From Diphasiastrum complanatum (Eukaryota > Streptophyta > Lycopodiopsida > Lycopodiales > Lycopodiaceae): a DNA stretch of 62,000 nucleotides. The number at the start of each line of letters is the position of its first letter. The stretch's first letter is position 1. Both the position numbers and the translations under genes were made by a program. The notes beneath the pieces were generated by a model. It searched no databases, was not told the origin of the DNA, and saw only the letters and a list, made by a program, of their open reading frames with translations. Positions 22,760 to 51,706 of the stretch are shown here, piece after piece. The DNA lies in the NCBI GenBank assembly GCA_029204225.1, contig MU831546.1:64001-126000 (forward strand), given 5' to 3'.

Positions 22760-22975
22760 TAATTCCTGCTAAGAAGGCTAAGCGAAGATCCAAGACAAGT
22801 CCTCTTGACAAAGAACAAGCAGAGGTAGTCCAGCGTGATATGCTTGACCATTTTAAACGCTATACACTGGATGATGTGGTTGTCATGTTACCCAAAGCAC
22901 ATTGTGAACCCAAAGAACATGTGCCATAATCAAAAGATGTTTACGATGGCCCAACTAGGACACATGCTATGAATC

Positions 22976-23890
22976 TTGCTAAACCAGGAGAACCAGAAAA
23001 GATTGTACAACTTGGATCACAATCTTGAACAATTTCAGGCACTTCGAACGTTACTTATTAAGTATCAAGATTGCTTTGCATGGACTTATCAAGATCTCAA
23101 GGGTATTCCGACGTCAGTTATTGAACACACCATACCTTTAATACCTGATGCAGTTCCAAAGGTTACCAAGTTCTATCATTGTAATCCTAATGTTGCGGAT
23201 CTAAGACAGAAAGAGTTTTAGAGACTACTTGACGCAAATTCCATTTATGAGATCGAGCATACAGAATGGGTTTCACTGATTGTCATTGTTCCTAAGAAGA
23301 ATGGGAAATTGAGAATTCGTGTCAATCTCAAGGCTTTGAACAAAGTGACGTGGGAGGATCACTTTCCGTTATCTTTTACTGAAAGCATTTTGGACCGCCT
23401 TGCTAGAGCAGAAGCTTATAGTTTTTTGGATGGATATAGTGGTTACAACCAGGTCAAGATTGCACCTGCAGATCGTCACAAAACAGCTTTTGCAACAAAA
23501 TGGGGCACCTATGCTTACAAAGTCATGTCGTTTGGACTCTGTAATGCACCAAGTTCGTTCCAAAGAGTAATGCAATTTGCTTTTAAAGATTATCTACAAA
23601 TTTTTTTTGAAATTTACTTGGATGACCTTGGAGTCCATAGCACAGATACAGACCACGTGGATCGATTGGAGAAAGTATTTGAAAGATGTCGCACGTATCA
23701 AATTTTCCTAAATCCAGAAAAATGTCAAATATGGGTTTCCCACGGAGTTGTGCTTGGACATGTGATATCAAGACATGGCATTGCCACAGATTATTCTTAA
23801 ATCAAGGTTATTGTGGAATTGCCACCACCAACAACAATTCGTGGAGTTTATGTGTTTATGGGTCATGCGAATCATTATCGAATTTTAGCA
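22976..23890 (+). pseudogene. Gypsy E reverse transcriptase
   Basis: The segment includes KYQDCFAWTYQDLKGIPTSV before the core, then the core with FLDGYSGYNQVKIAPADRHK, KTAFATKWGTYAYKVMSFGL and the catalytic YLDD (23615-23626), followed by PEKCQIW and LGHVIS. One stop at 23219-23221 and changes near 23800 interrupt it. Shortly after the thumb, at about 23885, the sequence passes straight into integrase. RNase H and the integrase zinc region, normally several hundred codons, are absent. Confidence 0.88.
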
Positions 23891-24690
23891 ACTAATTATA
23901 TGACCAAGTAGATTGAAGCCAAAGCTGTCAAAGTTGCCGATGCAAAATTTATAGCCAAGTTTTTCTATGAAAATATTATTATCATATTTGGATGTTCAAT
24001 CGAGATTGTCAGTGACCGGGGTACACACTTTGTTAATCAAACGATAAAGTGTTTACTGAAAGATTTTTTGCTATACACAGATTTAGTACTCCATATTATC
24101 CCAGAGGAAATGGCCAAGTTGAATCTTCCAATAAGATTCTCTACACTATTATGACGAAAACAATTGAAGCAAGTCGGTCTAATTGGAAATATAAACTGCA
24201 TGCAGCATTATGAGCATTCAAAACCGCTTACAAAAGTAGTACAAATCAACCACCCTTCCAACTAGTTTATGGTCAAGATGCTGTCATGCCGATTGAATTT
24301 TTAATACCATCTTTACGCATAGCAGCAACAAAGCAGTTAAATGATGATAAGTCTTTACAACTACGTCATGAAGCGTTGCACAAATTGTGTGAAACAAGAT
24401 TGATGGCAGTTCATGCATTAGCAGCAGAGAAAGCCTGCCACAAGGCATGGCACGATCGTCGATTACACAAAGAAGATCTAAAAGCAAGAGATCTCGCACT
24501 GATGTACAAAGCCAAGCTGCTCAAGGAGAAATTGAAGTTTACCGGTGAAGGCCTGTATAAAGTGAAGGAAATCCTGAACTATGGACCAATGATCCTTGAA
24601 TACTTGGACAGAACACGTTTTGATACTCTTGTGAATGGCAACCGATTACGCAAGTTTTGGCAGCCTGCTCCACCAGTTCAGCAAGCATGA
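23890..24690 (+). pseudogene. Gypsy E integrase core and C-terminal region
   Basis: Integrase begins inside its core at NYMTK, where the catalytic aspartate that usually precedes Y-TKW is Asn. The next Trp codon has become TAG (23909-23911). The second catalytic Asp is in SDRGTHF (24011) and the Glu in GNGQVESSNK (24108 onward). From 24286 to 24690 the C-terminal part is open for 134 codons and ends RLRKFWQPAPP. Loss of the first catalytic residue and the fused N-terminus leave it inactive. Confidence 0.82.
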
Positions 24691-24792
24691 TCCAAATGAT
24701 TTTTTATTTTTATTTGTTTTTCAATTTTTGTTCTCACTACTTTATTGTTAACTTCTTTTGGAAAAGACAATAAAAAAAGGAAAAAAAAAGAA

Positions 24793-25590
24793 ATGGAGCA
24801 ACGCATTTCAGATATGGGATCTGAGAATACACTCATCAACCAGAAAGTCATTCAACTAGACAAAGAGTTGAAGATTGCCAAGTAGCACGAAGCTAAGTTT
24901 GAAGCTGAGAAGAAGAAGACACAACAATTGGCTGATCGCCTAGAGGATTATGTCAGTTTCCTGCAGAATGTCCTCACAACCGCCCAAGATCAAGTGGACA
25001 GGACCGTGTAGGATGCAAAGCAACAAGTGCAATTGCTAGATGGCAGAACAAGATCGCACACGTCTCCAAGATGAATTGGATGCGACCACCCTTGAGCGTG
25101 ATGTGTATCTATAGACGCAAATACCTGCTCATCCGGTAACTCCGACGAAAATTACGTATTTGTTTAAAAAGGTTGAAACCTATAAAGTGGCCCTTCAAGG
25201 ATTTCAAGGCCACTTTGACAGATTTAAGGGTGCAGCTTCAACTGAGTTGGCAAAGGCCAAAGCAACCATCAATGCATATGAAAAGGCTGTCGCTCAGTGT
25301 TGGAAGCTAGGCCTCAAATTCCAGTTCTGGTCATGTCGCAATTTTCCCCTCTGCACCAAGTCGACGCACCTATGGATACAGGGTTGGATTCGAGCATGGA
25401 CCAGGGTGGAGCCTCTGAAGTTGTAGAAGAACAGCCAGCTCCACAGGCAACACAACCAAGTCCGTCTTTATCAAGGATCACACCATTGTTTAGAATACGA
25501 ATCAGCGTCGAGGACCAAATCCAGAGCTTTTTAGCGCAACATCCTCATGAGTCCTCGCGTGGTGGTTGGAGTTTAAGACCTCTGACATAG
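24793..25590 (+). pseudogene. Additional 3' coiled-coil reading frame of gypsy E
   Basis: About 100 bp after the pol stop, a second frame opens at ATG 24793 in an A-rich context. It encodes long charged heptad-like stretches (NQKVIQLDKELKIAK; EAEKKKTQQLADRLEDYVS) with no transmembrane segment in the readable parts. It is interrupted by TAG at about 24883 and 25007 and by frameshifts near 25040 and 25300, then ends in a Pro/Ser/Gln-rich tail at 25590. Some plant gypsy lineages carry additional frames 3' of pol, some described as envelope-like, but I cannot assign this one. It may instead be a captured host coiled-coil segment. Confidence 0.5.
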
Positions 25591-25819
25591 AGGCCGACAA
25601 AGAATTGGATAAAATACCCGCATTCGGAGAGCAGCCAGCTTGGAGAGTTACAGTTTTTGAGAAAACTCCAGAATCTATCAAACTTGACTAAACTAGTTGA
25701 GATTTCTCATAGAGTACTCATCATTAACTGACATGTGTGGAGTGCCCGTGAGTCTTTGTAGATCGCACTGGTCATTGAAATCTGCTAGAGGCCTATCTTT
25801 CTGTGCAATATAACATAGC

Positions 25820-26120
25820 AATTGAATGTAGTTCCATCCTCATTCTTGGTAGTACCCATGGATGGATAGATTTGCATGTGTATTTATACATTCGTTTTTT
25901 TGCACGTAGCATTTTTCTTCATTCACCATAGTAGCTATTTCAACTTCAACTGGTGCATTCAAATCAATGCTAACATGACTTTTTCCAGTGGCAGATTCAA
26001 CTATAGGAGGTATACTAAAGATTGCATCTGACTTTCGTTATTTTGGATCTTTTCTTGGCCTACCCATTCCACTTCCAACATCCATGTTCTTTGAAGATGA
26101 TGGATTTGAAGTTCTAGCTA
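25820..26120 (-). pseudogene. Short coding-like relic with AT-hook and DLN motifs
   Basis: On the minus strand one frame gives a segment with GMGRPRKDPK, an AT-hook-like GRPRK core. After one stop comes SIDLNAPVEVEIA, which has the DLNxP form of a plant repression motif. A second short run containing TTKNEDGTTFNCYV lies further left. The pieces look like part of a plant nuclear protein or a transposase-related protein. No complete domain is recognisable, and the rest of 25591-26640 shows no gene. Confidence 0.25.
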
Positions 26121-26652
26121 CTGAAACACCTTGATTCCGAAATGTTCAAGAATCTGGAATTTGGCATAGGCAGTCTGCAGTAGGATTCCAAATGCAGTAG
26201 GCACTGCGCAACTCCCAATGCACTCCCTAGTCCCCTTCAAAGGTTTGCTTCTTGAAATGCTGGTTGACGAGGGCGTGAGTTGCGACAACTGGGCTTGAGC
26301 TAAAATTTAACCAAGGTGCGAGCTGCAGCCTCTGTAGCAACTCTTGAAAGTTGAGGCTTGAGTTGAAATTTACGTTTCAAAAAGTGGAAGAATGACTTTA
26401 TGCAACTTGGTTTCAGGTCAAAAACTGAACTTTCAAAATTTCAAAAACTACTTTCCTTGTGCAAAGTTATTACTAAAACCAAACTTCAATGTGAAGGTAA
26501 AAAATATATAAGGCTTCGGGGTGAAAGGTTTTGTGAAGCAAGCAAGGCCATGTGTGAGAAACATCTAAATTTATATGAAATGAAAATTAGGTTTTAAAGG
26601 CTGGGAAGGTTGCAAAACGCAGGCCTATATGGGCATACCTCTGGAGTCTATA

Positions 26653-26664
26653 TACACACACACA

Positions 26665-26698
<34 letters not shown>
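26653..26698. repeat. Compound microsatellite (AC)n(CT)n(AT)n
   Basis: Three dinucleotide runs follow one another about 460 bp upstream of the ETFB start codon: AC to 26664, CT to about 26686, AT to 26698. CT runs near plant promoters and 5' leaders are common. Whether this one is transcribed cannot be told from the sequence. Confidence 0.9.
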
Positions 26699-27143
26699 CT
26701 ATCCAGAGTTGCCTGCTGTAACACAACTGCAGGGATCAGGCCAGTACATGAGAAAGCATTGAAACGCAGCAAAACGGAACATCGTTTTCTGGCTGCAAGA
26801 ATCGTGCTGATCAGCCCGCCGCCACGCTGCATTCAGATCGCACCACTGCGTCACAAACAATTCAGAGCAGCAGCACGTTGCACCTTGCGCATGGGAAAGC
26901 TGTTGCAGAAGACTCCACGTTAGCCAAACCCTACAAAAAATCGCTCCATCGTGGACCAACCAAAAACGCACGGATCAGGTTTTCACCATCACAGCATACA
27001 TTCTCTCGATCGCTCGCTCGTTTTCTGCTTTGGTGTGTGATGAAGCATGATGGTGGTGGATTGAATATGTGGATCGATTGAATATTGTTATAGAAGCGGA
27101 AGTCCTTGTTTCACTTTTGTTTTTGCTTTTTTGTTTTGTTGGT

Positions 27144-27160
27144 ATGGCAGTGACAGAAGG

Positions 27161-27164
<4 letters not shown>
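27144..27164 (+). promoter_or_regulatory. Possible six-codon upstream ORF overlapping the ETFB start
   Basis: An ATG at 27144 opens six codons and stops at TGA 27162-27164, overlapping the ETFB ATG (27161) as ATGA. If transcribed, it could lower translation or use reinitiation. The preceding T-rich tract ending GGTATGGCAG also resembles a 3' splice site at 27149-27150. If that site is used, this ATG would be intronic and irrelevant. Confidence 0.35.
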
Positions 27165-43972
<16,808 letters not shown>

Positions 43973-44454
43973 TAGGAGGCGAAAACCTTGAGAAATAGGC
44001 TGATCAAACCTGTATTGATGGCACCTTATAGTGAGTGATTTACAAGGTGTCCAATAACTCAAGGTTCTATATTTGTAATTAATTCTTGAGTGTAGATGAT
44101 TCTTTATAGATGCGCTAAATATTTCTTTCTTGGTACAAAATTTAGAATTATAAGATCCAACAACAATTTTTCTCTTGGAAGGTTCCACTACATAGCTATT
44201 ATGGATAAAGACATGATCATAGAACATTCTGAGGGCCTCTGTTGGTGCTCTCATCGATTAATTTTAAGGTCCCGAGGAGAGTTGATTGCTGGAATTGGAC
44301 CTAGTAACAGGCACATTCTGCATTAGCCCTAACCCTAAAAGTAACTTCTTGGAAGGTTCTGTTAAGGGCTTCCAGACTAGTGTAAATATGGTAACTCACA
44401 GGAGATTTACTGTTCGATTATTCTGTTGATTTAAATCCTTTGCAAGAGATTTGG

Positions 44455-44525
<71 letters not shown>

Positions 44526-45677
44526 TTGGAGATCAGGACATGATTAATCATTTTCTGTGTATTATCTACTACATGTAATCTTTTTTTTATCTTGTTCATT
44601 ACATACTATTTGAGCACCTTCCAGACCCCTTGGAGAGCTTTGTTTCTAACGACTAAGCTCTATCAGCATTGGATTATTGTAGTCACCTTTAGCAGCACTT
44701 GACATCGACCTTCAAGTGATCCATCTATTTTCCTGCAACTGTTGGTATTTACACAGCAGTCAGCATCTTCCACTATCAGTAAATGATTTTTATCGCTGGT
44801 TTCCATCTGATATTGATCAATAGTGAGTGACTACTCTCCTACTTGCCATCGATTCTTTCTTGGGCAGCAGTTAACGCAACTATTAATATTCCATCTATTT
44901 TTCTCCAAATTTTCGTTAAGGAGCATTTTATGCAAGCGACTATTCGATGTTGCATTTGATCGTTAACAATTCTGTTCCAGGGAGTTATTTCTTTAAGCAG
45001 ATGGACTCCAGCACGACTTTTCTTCAACGATTCATTTGCAGATTCCCTCCTTGCCAGCAATTGACTTACTGGCACTCTTCCCTGCATGTGATTCAATTAT
45101 GGAGCACTTCCATAGTCCACAATTTACTACCAAGTGGCATCTACGTCCAGCAACTCACTCACAGCTTGGGATGATTCATTGTGGGTGCACTTCATACAAC
45201 GAGTACTTCTATGCTAAGAGTGATCCACATTTTTGATCCAATGATTTGGTTTTTGTGAGCAGACTGTTTGTCATTACTTATCCGACTAGTTTGGATTTGC
45301 AGACTATCATGCATTGTACTTGTCCTCCATCCAGTTCTTTCATGTATGATCTTGTTACCAGATTAAATCAGTAGATAATTTTTGTGCCAACATCTATGCA
45401 GGAGCAGATGACTTCACGTCAGGTAGAGATTCAGGGCCTCATTGAACATTTGATTCCTCATTTGCAAGGGATGGCAATTCCCTTTCTTGCCACTATCATT
45501 ACAGGTCCATTTCTACTACAAGTATGATTGTAACTGAGGCACATTGCATTCCTGTTTTTGTGACTCTTCCAGTCTCCATTTCAGCTGCACATCTTGATGG
45601 TCATGAGACATAACTTGTTTGTGATTTCGAGGATAATGTAAAACCTACTGTATATGTTCATTGGATGGCAAAATGAG
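43973..45677 (+). other. ETFB downstream flank, no gene
   Basis: Contains the ETFB 3' untranslated region (no clear AATAAA signal seen), a (CT)32 run, and a short coding-like scrap near 45395-45480 (QEQMTSRQVEIQGLIEHLIP) of unknown origin. Confidence 0.55.
44458..44521. repeat. Microsatellite (CT)32
   Basis: An uninterrupted CT run about 490 bp after the ETFB stop codon. An (AG) run of similar type sits in intron 1 in the opposite strand sense. Confidence 0.97.
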
Positions 45678-47247
45678 CTACAAAATTTGCTGGCTAGAGA
45701 CATAGTTCAAGATGTATCTTAAGAGCATTTTACAAATGTTGCAGTTAGCATATATACATATGGATGGCAGAGCAAAAGCATGAGCACCTTCATCCTTATT
45801 TTGTAAGGTTTGAAAGATTTGCCACTTAAGGGTTAGGACCCTTGATGTAGACTTGGACTCATAAAGCTTCGTTAAAACATACCTCAATTGTTCTTGAGGT
45901 GCCAAAGGTCTTTCCTCCACACTCACAACCAATGTCCATCAACTCATTCATCTCTAGCCCTTACCTTCCAAGTAAAATAGTTGATTGCGGTAATATTCTA
46001 TCATTGCTCTCCAACATGAAGCCTCCATGTGTAGTCATGTTGCAACAATTTGATCTTCTATTCCAACGCACTTAGCACTCTCTTGAAAATCAACAAATGA
46101 ATTCAAGAAAAAATCACAAAGATATGGAACCTTTCAAATCTCTTTCTTGCACAAAAACTAGCAAATCCAACATATAGAATCCATGACACTTGATGAACAC
46201 ATGATCAACTTTCAATATTATGAACTTTTGCTGTTTTTAAGATTGAAACACACTCTTGAAAAGCTCAACAACTTAAACATTCAACCAATTTTAGGGTTTT
46301 CACAAAAGTACACAAAATTGAATCATTCACATTCTAGATGCAAAAGCTAGAAATTTGATGTAGAATCTTGAAAAATGTTATAAATCCTTTCTTATGCATC
46401 GAAACTTGTTACAATCCAACTAGTAGGGAGGTAAATCAGTCTATTACAAGTAGTTTGACCTAAATTGAGTTTTGAATCACAAAAATTTCCATTTTACACT
46501 TGAAAATGTTTGATTTTGACAAGGGGAAAACTCTAGAATTCGTGACACTTTCAAATCACTCACTAGAAATGGCTTCTCTTTCAAATATCCTATAACAAAG
46601 CTCTGATACTATGTGAAGAAAATCAGATTCACAAAGATCTAATTATGCCCTTTGATCTTTGGCTAAAATAGAAAGCACATATAGCATCATTAACAATGTA
46701 GAAATATTGCATCTACTACACATTGAAGATGTAAACTCAGTAAGAATTTGAAAAAATCACTTATGTAAGTTAATTTATTGCTCATGTCTGTACAATGGCT
46801 GTACTACAACAATACTCACACGTGTGGATCCATTACATAAGAAAAAATAGCATTCTACACACAAGATTGGATATTATCGCCACCAAAATGCAAAAATGGA
46901 TGTAGAAACCCAAAGAAATATTTTTCATAAGAATGAATGAGAGAAGGAGAGAGATGAAATAGCAGTCTTTTACCCTCTTGCTCAAGCTTATCAATTTATG
47001 GAAGGTTCTAGGTCTCTTCCAAACCCTAGATCTATCATGACTAGATTCAATACATCTATAACAACTAATTAGAATAGGTCTACATGCGACTTTATCAACA
47101 TGCCTATGTTTTCAAAAATAGAAAATCTACTATTTTTAGGCCTTATTAACTTTGTAAAGTCTATCTCTTAGTTTAAAATGCATATTGGCCAAAATTGTCA
47201 AATAAACTTAGCATGATAAATCTCTAATTAGTTGACAATTTCTCATA
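45678..47247 (-). mobile_element. Copia element H: LTR, leader and gag start
   Basis: In minus orientation: LTR (46612-47247, starting TGTGAAG), primer-like site one mismatch from the tRNA-Met type (46600-46611), a leader of about 560 bp, then gag from ATG 46038. Gag retains the EERPLAPQEQLRYVL and ESKSTSRVLTLKWQIF segments up to about 45678, with frame breaks near 45950. The LTR has a TATA-like region near 46991-47000 and CACACGTGTG at 46817-46826. It is related to elements G and D. Confidence 0.75.
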
Positions 47248-47249
47248 TA

Positions 47250-50094
47250 CAATAGACTGTTTTTTGGATACCCAACATAAAAACATAATCAGAGATAAAC
47301 CTCTTGGTTTTCACATCACTTGCCCAATCTGAGTCACAATAGCCATATAAAGTAAGTTCACTACCAAACATGTATCTCAAACCATAATTAAAAGTTTTTT
47401 TTGATGTATCGAAGGATACGCTTGGTTGTTTTCCAATGCGAGACTCGAAGATCGGACATTTATTGGCTCACTATACCAACTGCATATGTAATGTAATGTC
47501 AGGCCTGGCAACAGTGAGAGAAATAAGAGAACTAACAAATTGATGAAAAAGAGTAGCATCTACTTTTTCCTCATTTGAAGATGTAGTCAACTTCATGTTC
47601 TGGCTTATTGTCCAACATATTAAACTTTTTCCAAGATGCTATGGGCGTACTTAGCTTGACAAAGCAAATAAGAATCACTTGTACGCCATATTTCAATACC
47701 AAGACAATAGTGTAACAACTAGATCTTTAATTTCAAATTCCATGGCTAAGCTAGGCTTCACTTTGTCAATAAGTTTTGCACAACTCCTAGTAATAATAAT
47801 ATTATCCACATACACAACGAGGTAAACAATAATTTCATCTTGCTTCAATACATAGAGATTATGATCACTCTCACAACAAACAAAATGTAGCTGTGTAACC
47901 AGAAATGTATCAATTCTGGAATACCATGCACGAGCAGATTGTTTCAATCCATAAAGGACTTTATTTAATCTGCACCAATAGTCCTTCTTGCCGTTGACAA
48001 CGAAGCCTTCAAGTTGGGTGATATAAATTTTCTCCTCGATGTATACATTCAAGTACACACTATTCACATCCATTTGAAAAACATTCCATCCAACATGTGA
48101 AGCTACAACAAAAATAAACCGAATAGTAGTCATCTTTGCAATAGGTCCACAGGTCTCTTCATAAACAATACCTGGCTTTTAGCAACCAACCTGGCTTTCC
48201 TCCTTTTTAGGTTACCATCAGGTCCATACTTTGCCTTGCAGACCCACTTGGTACCGATTGCTTTTCTACCTGGCTTAGGAGGTACTAAATCCCATGTATC
48301 ATTCTTTACAATTGATTGATAGCTTCATGCCACTCAGGTGTACTTGTAGCTTCTTGGAATTGACTAGGTTCCTTCTCAACCAAGACATTAGCCATAAAAG
48401 CATAATTTACCTGTCTCGATCTCAAGTTTTGAATTCTCCCTTGCTCACTTGTCTCTGGGACCTCTATTTTACCTCAATCTCATATATCATTTCGGTCTCT
48501 TTATGGCTTGTGCTCCATCTACAGTAGCTTGAATATGAACTTCATGTCTTTCTTTTGCATCTTGATTAATAGGTCCCACATGTCCTTTATTATGCTACAT
48601 ATCATCCAAACTATCCAGTTCTATCCACGGTGGGGAGTCATCACCAACTTCAAATTGATAAGTCTTTTGCTCATCAAATATAAAATCTCTACTAGTGTGT
48701 ACTGCTTTAGTAATAGGGTCAAACAATTTATATGCTTTTGAATTGTCATGATAACCAATAAAGATATACTTCAAAGACTTAGAATCAAGCTTTCTTCTAC
48801 GGTCATCAGGAATCTTCATGAAAGCAAGAAAACCAAATACTTTCAAATGACTTTTAGGTTTATGCCCGCTATAAGCCCTTCAGGAGTGATACCTACCAAA
48901 ATCTTCGTAGGAGAACGATTCTGTAGATATCCTACAATCATCACTACTTGCCTAAAAGGAATTGGGCAAACTCTTTGCCTTCATAGTTCTTTCTCTTAGC
49001 TAAACCATTCTGCTGAGGAGTATATGAGGTAGTAAGTTGGTGCCTGATCCCATGTTGTTGACAAAAATCATCAAACTCATTTGAGTTGTATTCACCACCT
49101 CTATTAGTGTGTAAGACTTTGATCTTCTTATTGCACTCATTTCTGACCAAGTTTTTGACTCACAAACTCAAGAAGTAGATCCATACTTTACGAGAAAAAT
49201 CATCAATAACTGAAATAAAATAGTATGAACCACCATCGGATGCCATCTGTGCCGGTCCCGACAAGTCGCTATGAATAGGATCAAGCATTCCCTTTTCCCG
49301 GAAAGTACTAGTATCAAAAGGCCTTCGTGACTACTTACCATATGCACAAGCCTCACATATGCCTTCATTGGAAACAATTTGAGGAAGTCTATGAACCATT
49401 TTCTTTTTATGCAATTGTTTTAAACTTTCGTAGTTTAGGTGCCCGAGTCTCTCATGCCATTAAGTGCTCTTGTCATAAACATGAGGTGTAGATGTGGCCA
49501 AAAAAGTAGTCTGTAGCTCATACAACCTATTTTCAGCTATTGTTCCACTTGCAACCACTGAGTAGTTCTCGTTGATTTCTTTCACAAGACATTTGTCCTT
49601 ATAAAATTCAACTTTGTATCCTTGGTCGGTAAGACTTCCCACAGATAGTAGATTCTTTGCTAGCTTTGAAACATACAAGGCATTACAAATATGAGATGCA
49701 TTAGTTGCACATGCCTCATTTGTAGTCAAGCTTACTTTGATGTTGCCCACCCCATCAACGGAATGCGATCTATGGTCACCAAGTACAACTAAAGACTTCT
49801 CACAACTTTGATCCAAATTTGTGAACCATTCTTTATGTGAAGTCATTTGGGCAGATGCTCCTGAATCAATACACCAAACATCTTCTAGCTACTATTGCTT
49901 GCACAAAAAAGAGAAGTATTACCTTCTTCCTATTTAGGCTGCTCTTCTTCAACATAATTGGAGACATTCTTCGGTCTATCACGATAATCACCAAATGGTT
50001 TGCATCTCCTTCTTCCTCTTATAACAGTAGTAACTTATTTGATATGACACTCATTGGCCATGTGCCCAAATTTATCACAATAGTAGCATGTAAC
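47250..50094 (-). pseudogene. Copia K polyprotein with lost catalytic residues
   Basis: Readable pieces: knuckle CYYCDKFGHMANEC; protease C-terminal half (49846-49460) with LYVSKLAKNLLSVGSL; integrase zinc region; integrase core (49150-48944); integrase C-terminal domain (48846-48595) with VFGFLAFMKIPDDRRRKLDS; RT (48133-47693) and the first part of RNase H. The integrase Asp of the T-D-x-GGEY motif is Asn (TNRGGEY). The integrase Glu is Lys (QNGLAKRKN). The RT box is YVDN instead of YVDD. Each of these three changes is one G-to-A step on the coding strand. Confidence 0.88.
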
Positions 50095-50150
50095 CATCTT
50101 CTTTTTGGCTTATCCACCTTTAGAAATCTGTTGGACCCTTTTCGTGCCTC
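47250..50150 (-). mobile_element. Copia element K, internal region without gag
   Basis: Minus-strand remnant from the gag zinc knuckle (about 50046-50094) to the start of RNase H (about 47250), where it abuts the LTR of H. It may once have shared that LTR. It has no recognisable 5' end. The coding region is broken in at least eight places. Confidence 0.8.
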
Positions 50151-50639
50151 CCTAATCGGTCGGGTCTAGGATTTCCAACCGGGCGAGTAGTCGTGTAGTA
50201 ATGGGCTTCGATCCAATGGGGAGAGGGCTAAGTGACAAAATAGGAGTGGGGATCTAGGCTTGCTAAGGCTGTCAATCTTAGCTTCGGATCTACTCATGGA
50301 ATAGCTTAGATTGGTGCGACGTTCATCTCTGATGCTATCTCTCTTTTTGGTTTTTTCTCAGTTTTGTTTATTTGTGCTTATCTAGGCGTTCTTGGCTCTA
50401 GATCTTTTCCTCAAGAGGTTGGTCTTCTCAAGGGAGGTGAACTGTGAAAGAAACCCTACCTATGGATCTTAATGATCGCTCCATGGTTTTCTGAGAACTA
50501 AGTTTAAAATACTTTATTGAATAATTGTGCTCCGTGGAACTTATTTGCCTAAGGCCCAATGTTGGACTCACACATGCAGGATGACTGTTTCTAATATCTT
50601 TGACTCTCTACTTCATTTATGTATTGTTTGGGCTTATTA
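50151..50639. other. No gene recognised
   Basis: Sequence between copia K and L. It is GC-richer around 50150-50300 than its neighbours, and shows no supported frame or boundary. Confidence 0.4.
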
Positions 50640-51706
50640 CAGAAGCCTCTTTTCATATTCTAGAATATTCCATGTCGTTCCCATAGTCGAACAACATGCT
50701 CATGATTATCATCACCTTATACGTGAATGATACATTGCTTTTCAGCAACAATACCAATTTGGTCAAGGATTATAAACAGATGTTGTTTTCTGAGTTCAAC
50801 GTGACTGATCTGTTAAAGCTCACTGCTATCTGGGCATATAGATCCACCGAGATAGAGTGAGACGACTAATCTATATCACTCAACAAAAGTATCTTCACAA
50901 TGTAATTGACAGATATAATCTAATAAATTGTAAATTAGCTCACTCACCGATGGATCCAGGCCTGCATTTGTCAAGGGACCAATGTCCCCAAACCAAGCAG
51001 GAAGAGGAGCAAATGAGAGAGTATCCTTATCGATTGATACTTGGATCTCTCATGTACGCAATGGTCTGTACAAGACCTGATATCTCTTTTGCAGTAAGCT
51101 CACTCAACCAATATATGGCTAATCTTGGCATTACCCATTGGAAGGCTCTCATAAGAGTCATGAGATATATTCGAGCTACCATGGACCAATGCATCTGCTA
51201 TGGAGATGTCAACGATGACAATCTTCATCAGCTCAGTGGATATTCTGATGCAAGCTGGGGAGGAGATGTAGACAATCGTAAGTCCACATCTAGAATTACA
51301 TTCTTCTTCAATGACAATCCTATCTTATGGAACAGTCATAAGCAAACTTCTATTGCTCTTTCTTCTACAGAAGCAAAATACTTTGTTTCTTCTCAATCTA
51401 TTAAAGAAGCATTTTGGTTGAGAAATACATTAGTTTGAATCAGTACAACACTACAATTATATTCTGTGATAATCAGAGTGCTATTGCCTTATCGGCCAAT
51501 CCTAGATTTTACTTTAGGAGTAAGTACATTGAAATTCGATATCACTACATCAGGGGCAAGGTTTTCAACAAGGAGGTAAGCTTAACGTACTGTAAATCGC
51601 AGGACATGGTTGTAGATGTATTCACGAAGACATTAAGTGTTAATGCACACAACAATTTTTGTGCATTTCTTAGTTTGAAGATCAAGGCATTCATGAATCC
51701 AGATTA
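50640..51706 (+). pseudogene. Copia L RT end and RNase H remnant
   Basis: The plus strand encodes the RT catalytic box as YVND (50720-50731) followed by TLLFSNN, then the thumb. From 50857 to 51438 an almost open frame contains YRLILGSLMYAMVCTRPDIS and RNase H with GYSDASWGGDVDNRKSTS. A frameshift near 51420 moves the rest to another frame, with IIFCDNQSAIALSANPRF and DVFTKTLS, up to the stop before the polypurine tract. The first catalytic Asp of RT is Asn. Gag, protease and integrase are absent upstream. Confidence 0.88.

Larger units (their letters stand above)
19671..25590 (+). mobile_element. Ty3/gypsy element E, defective, same family as F
   Basis: Plus-strand element: leader (19671-19766), gag, paired zinc knuckles, protease, RT, integrase core and tail, then a separate 3' coiled-coil frame (24793-25590). 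RNase H and the integrase zinc-binding domain are deleted. Neither a tRNA-Asp primer site nor a convincing LTR pair was found. The reading frame is broken by many stops and frameshifts, so it is an old copy. Confidence 0.85.

Noticed and set aside
26600-27160. ETFB core promoter
   Set aside because: No convincing TATA box or start-site context could be separated from the AT-rich microsatellite, so no promoter position is claimed.
44396-44599. Frame with an Arg-Glu run
   Set aside because: Direct reading of the (CT)32 microsatellite.
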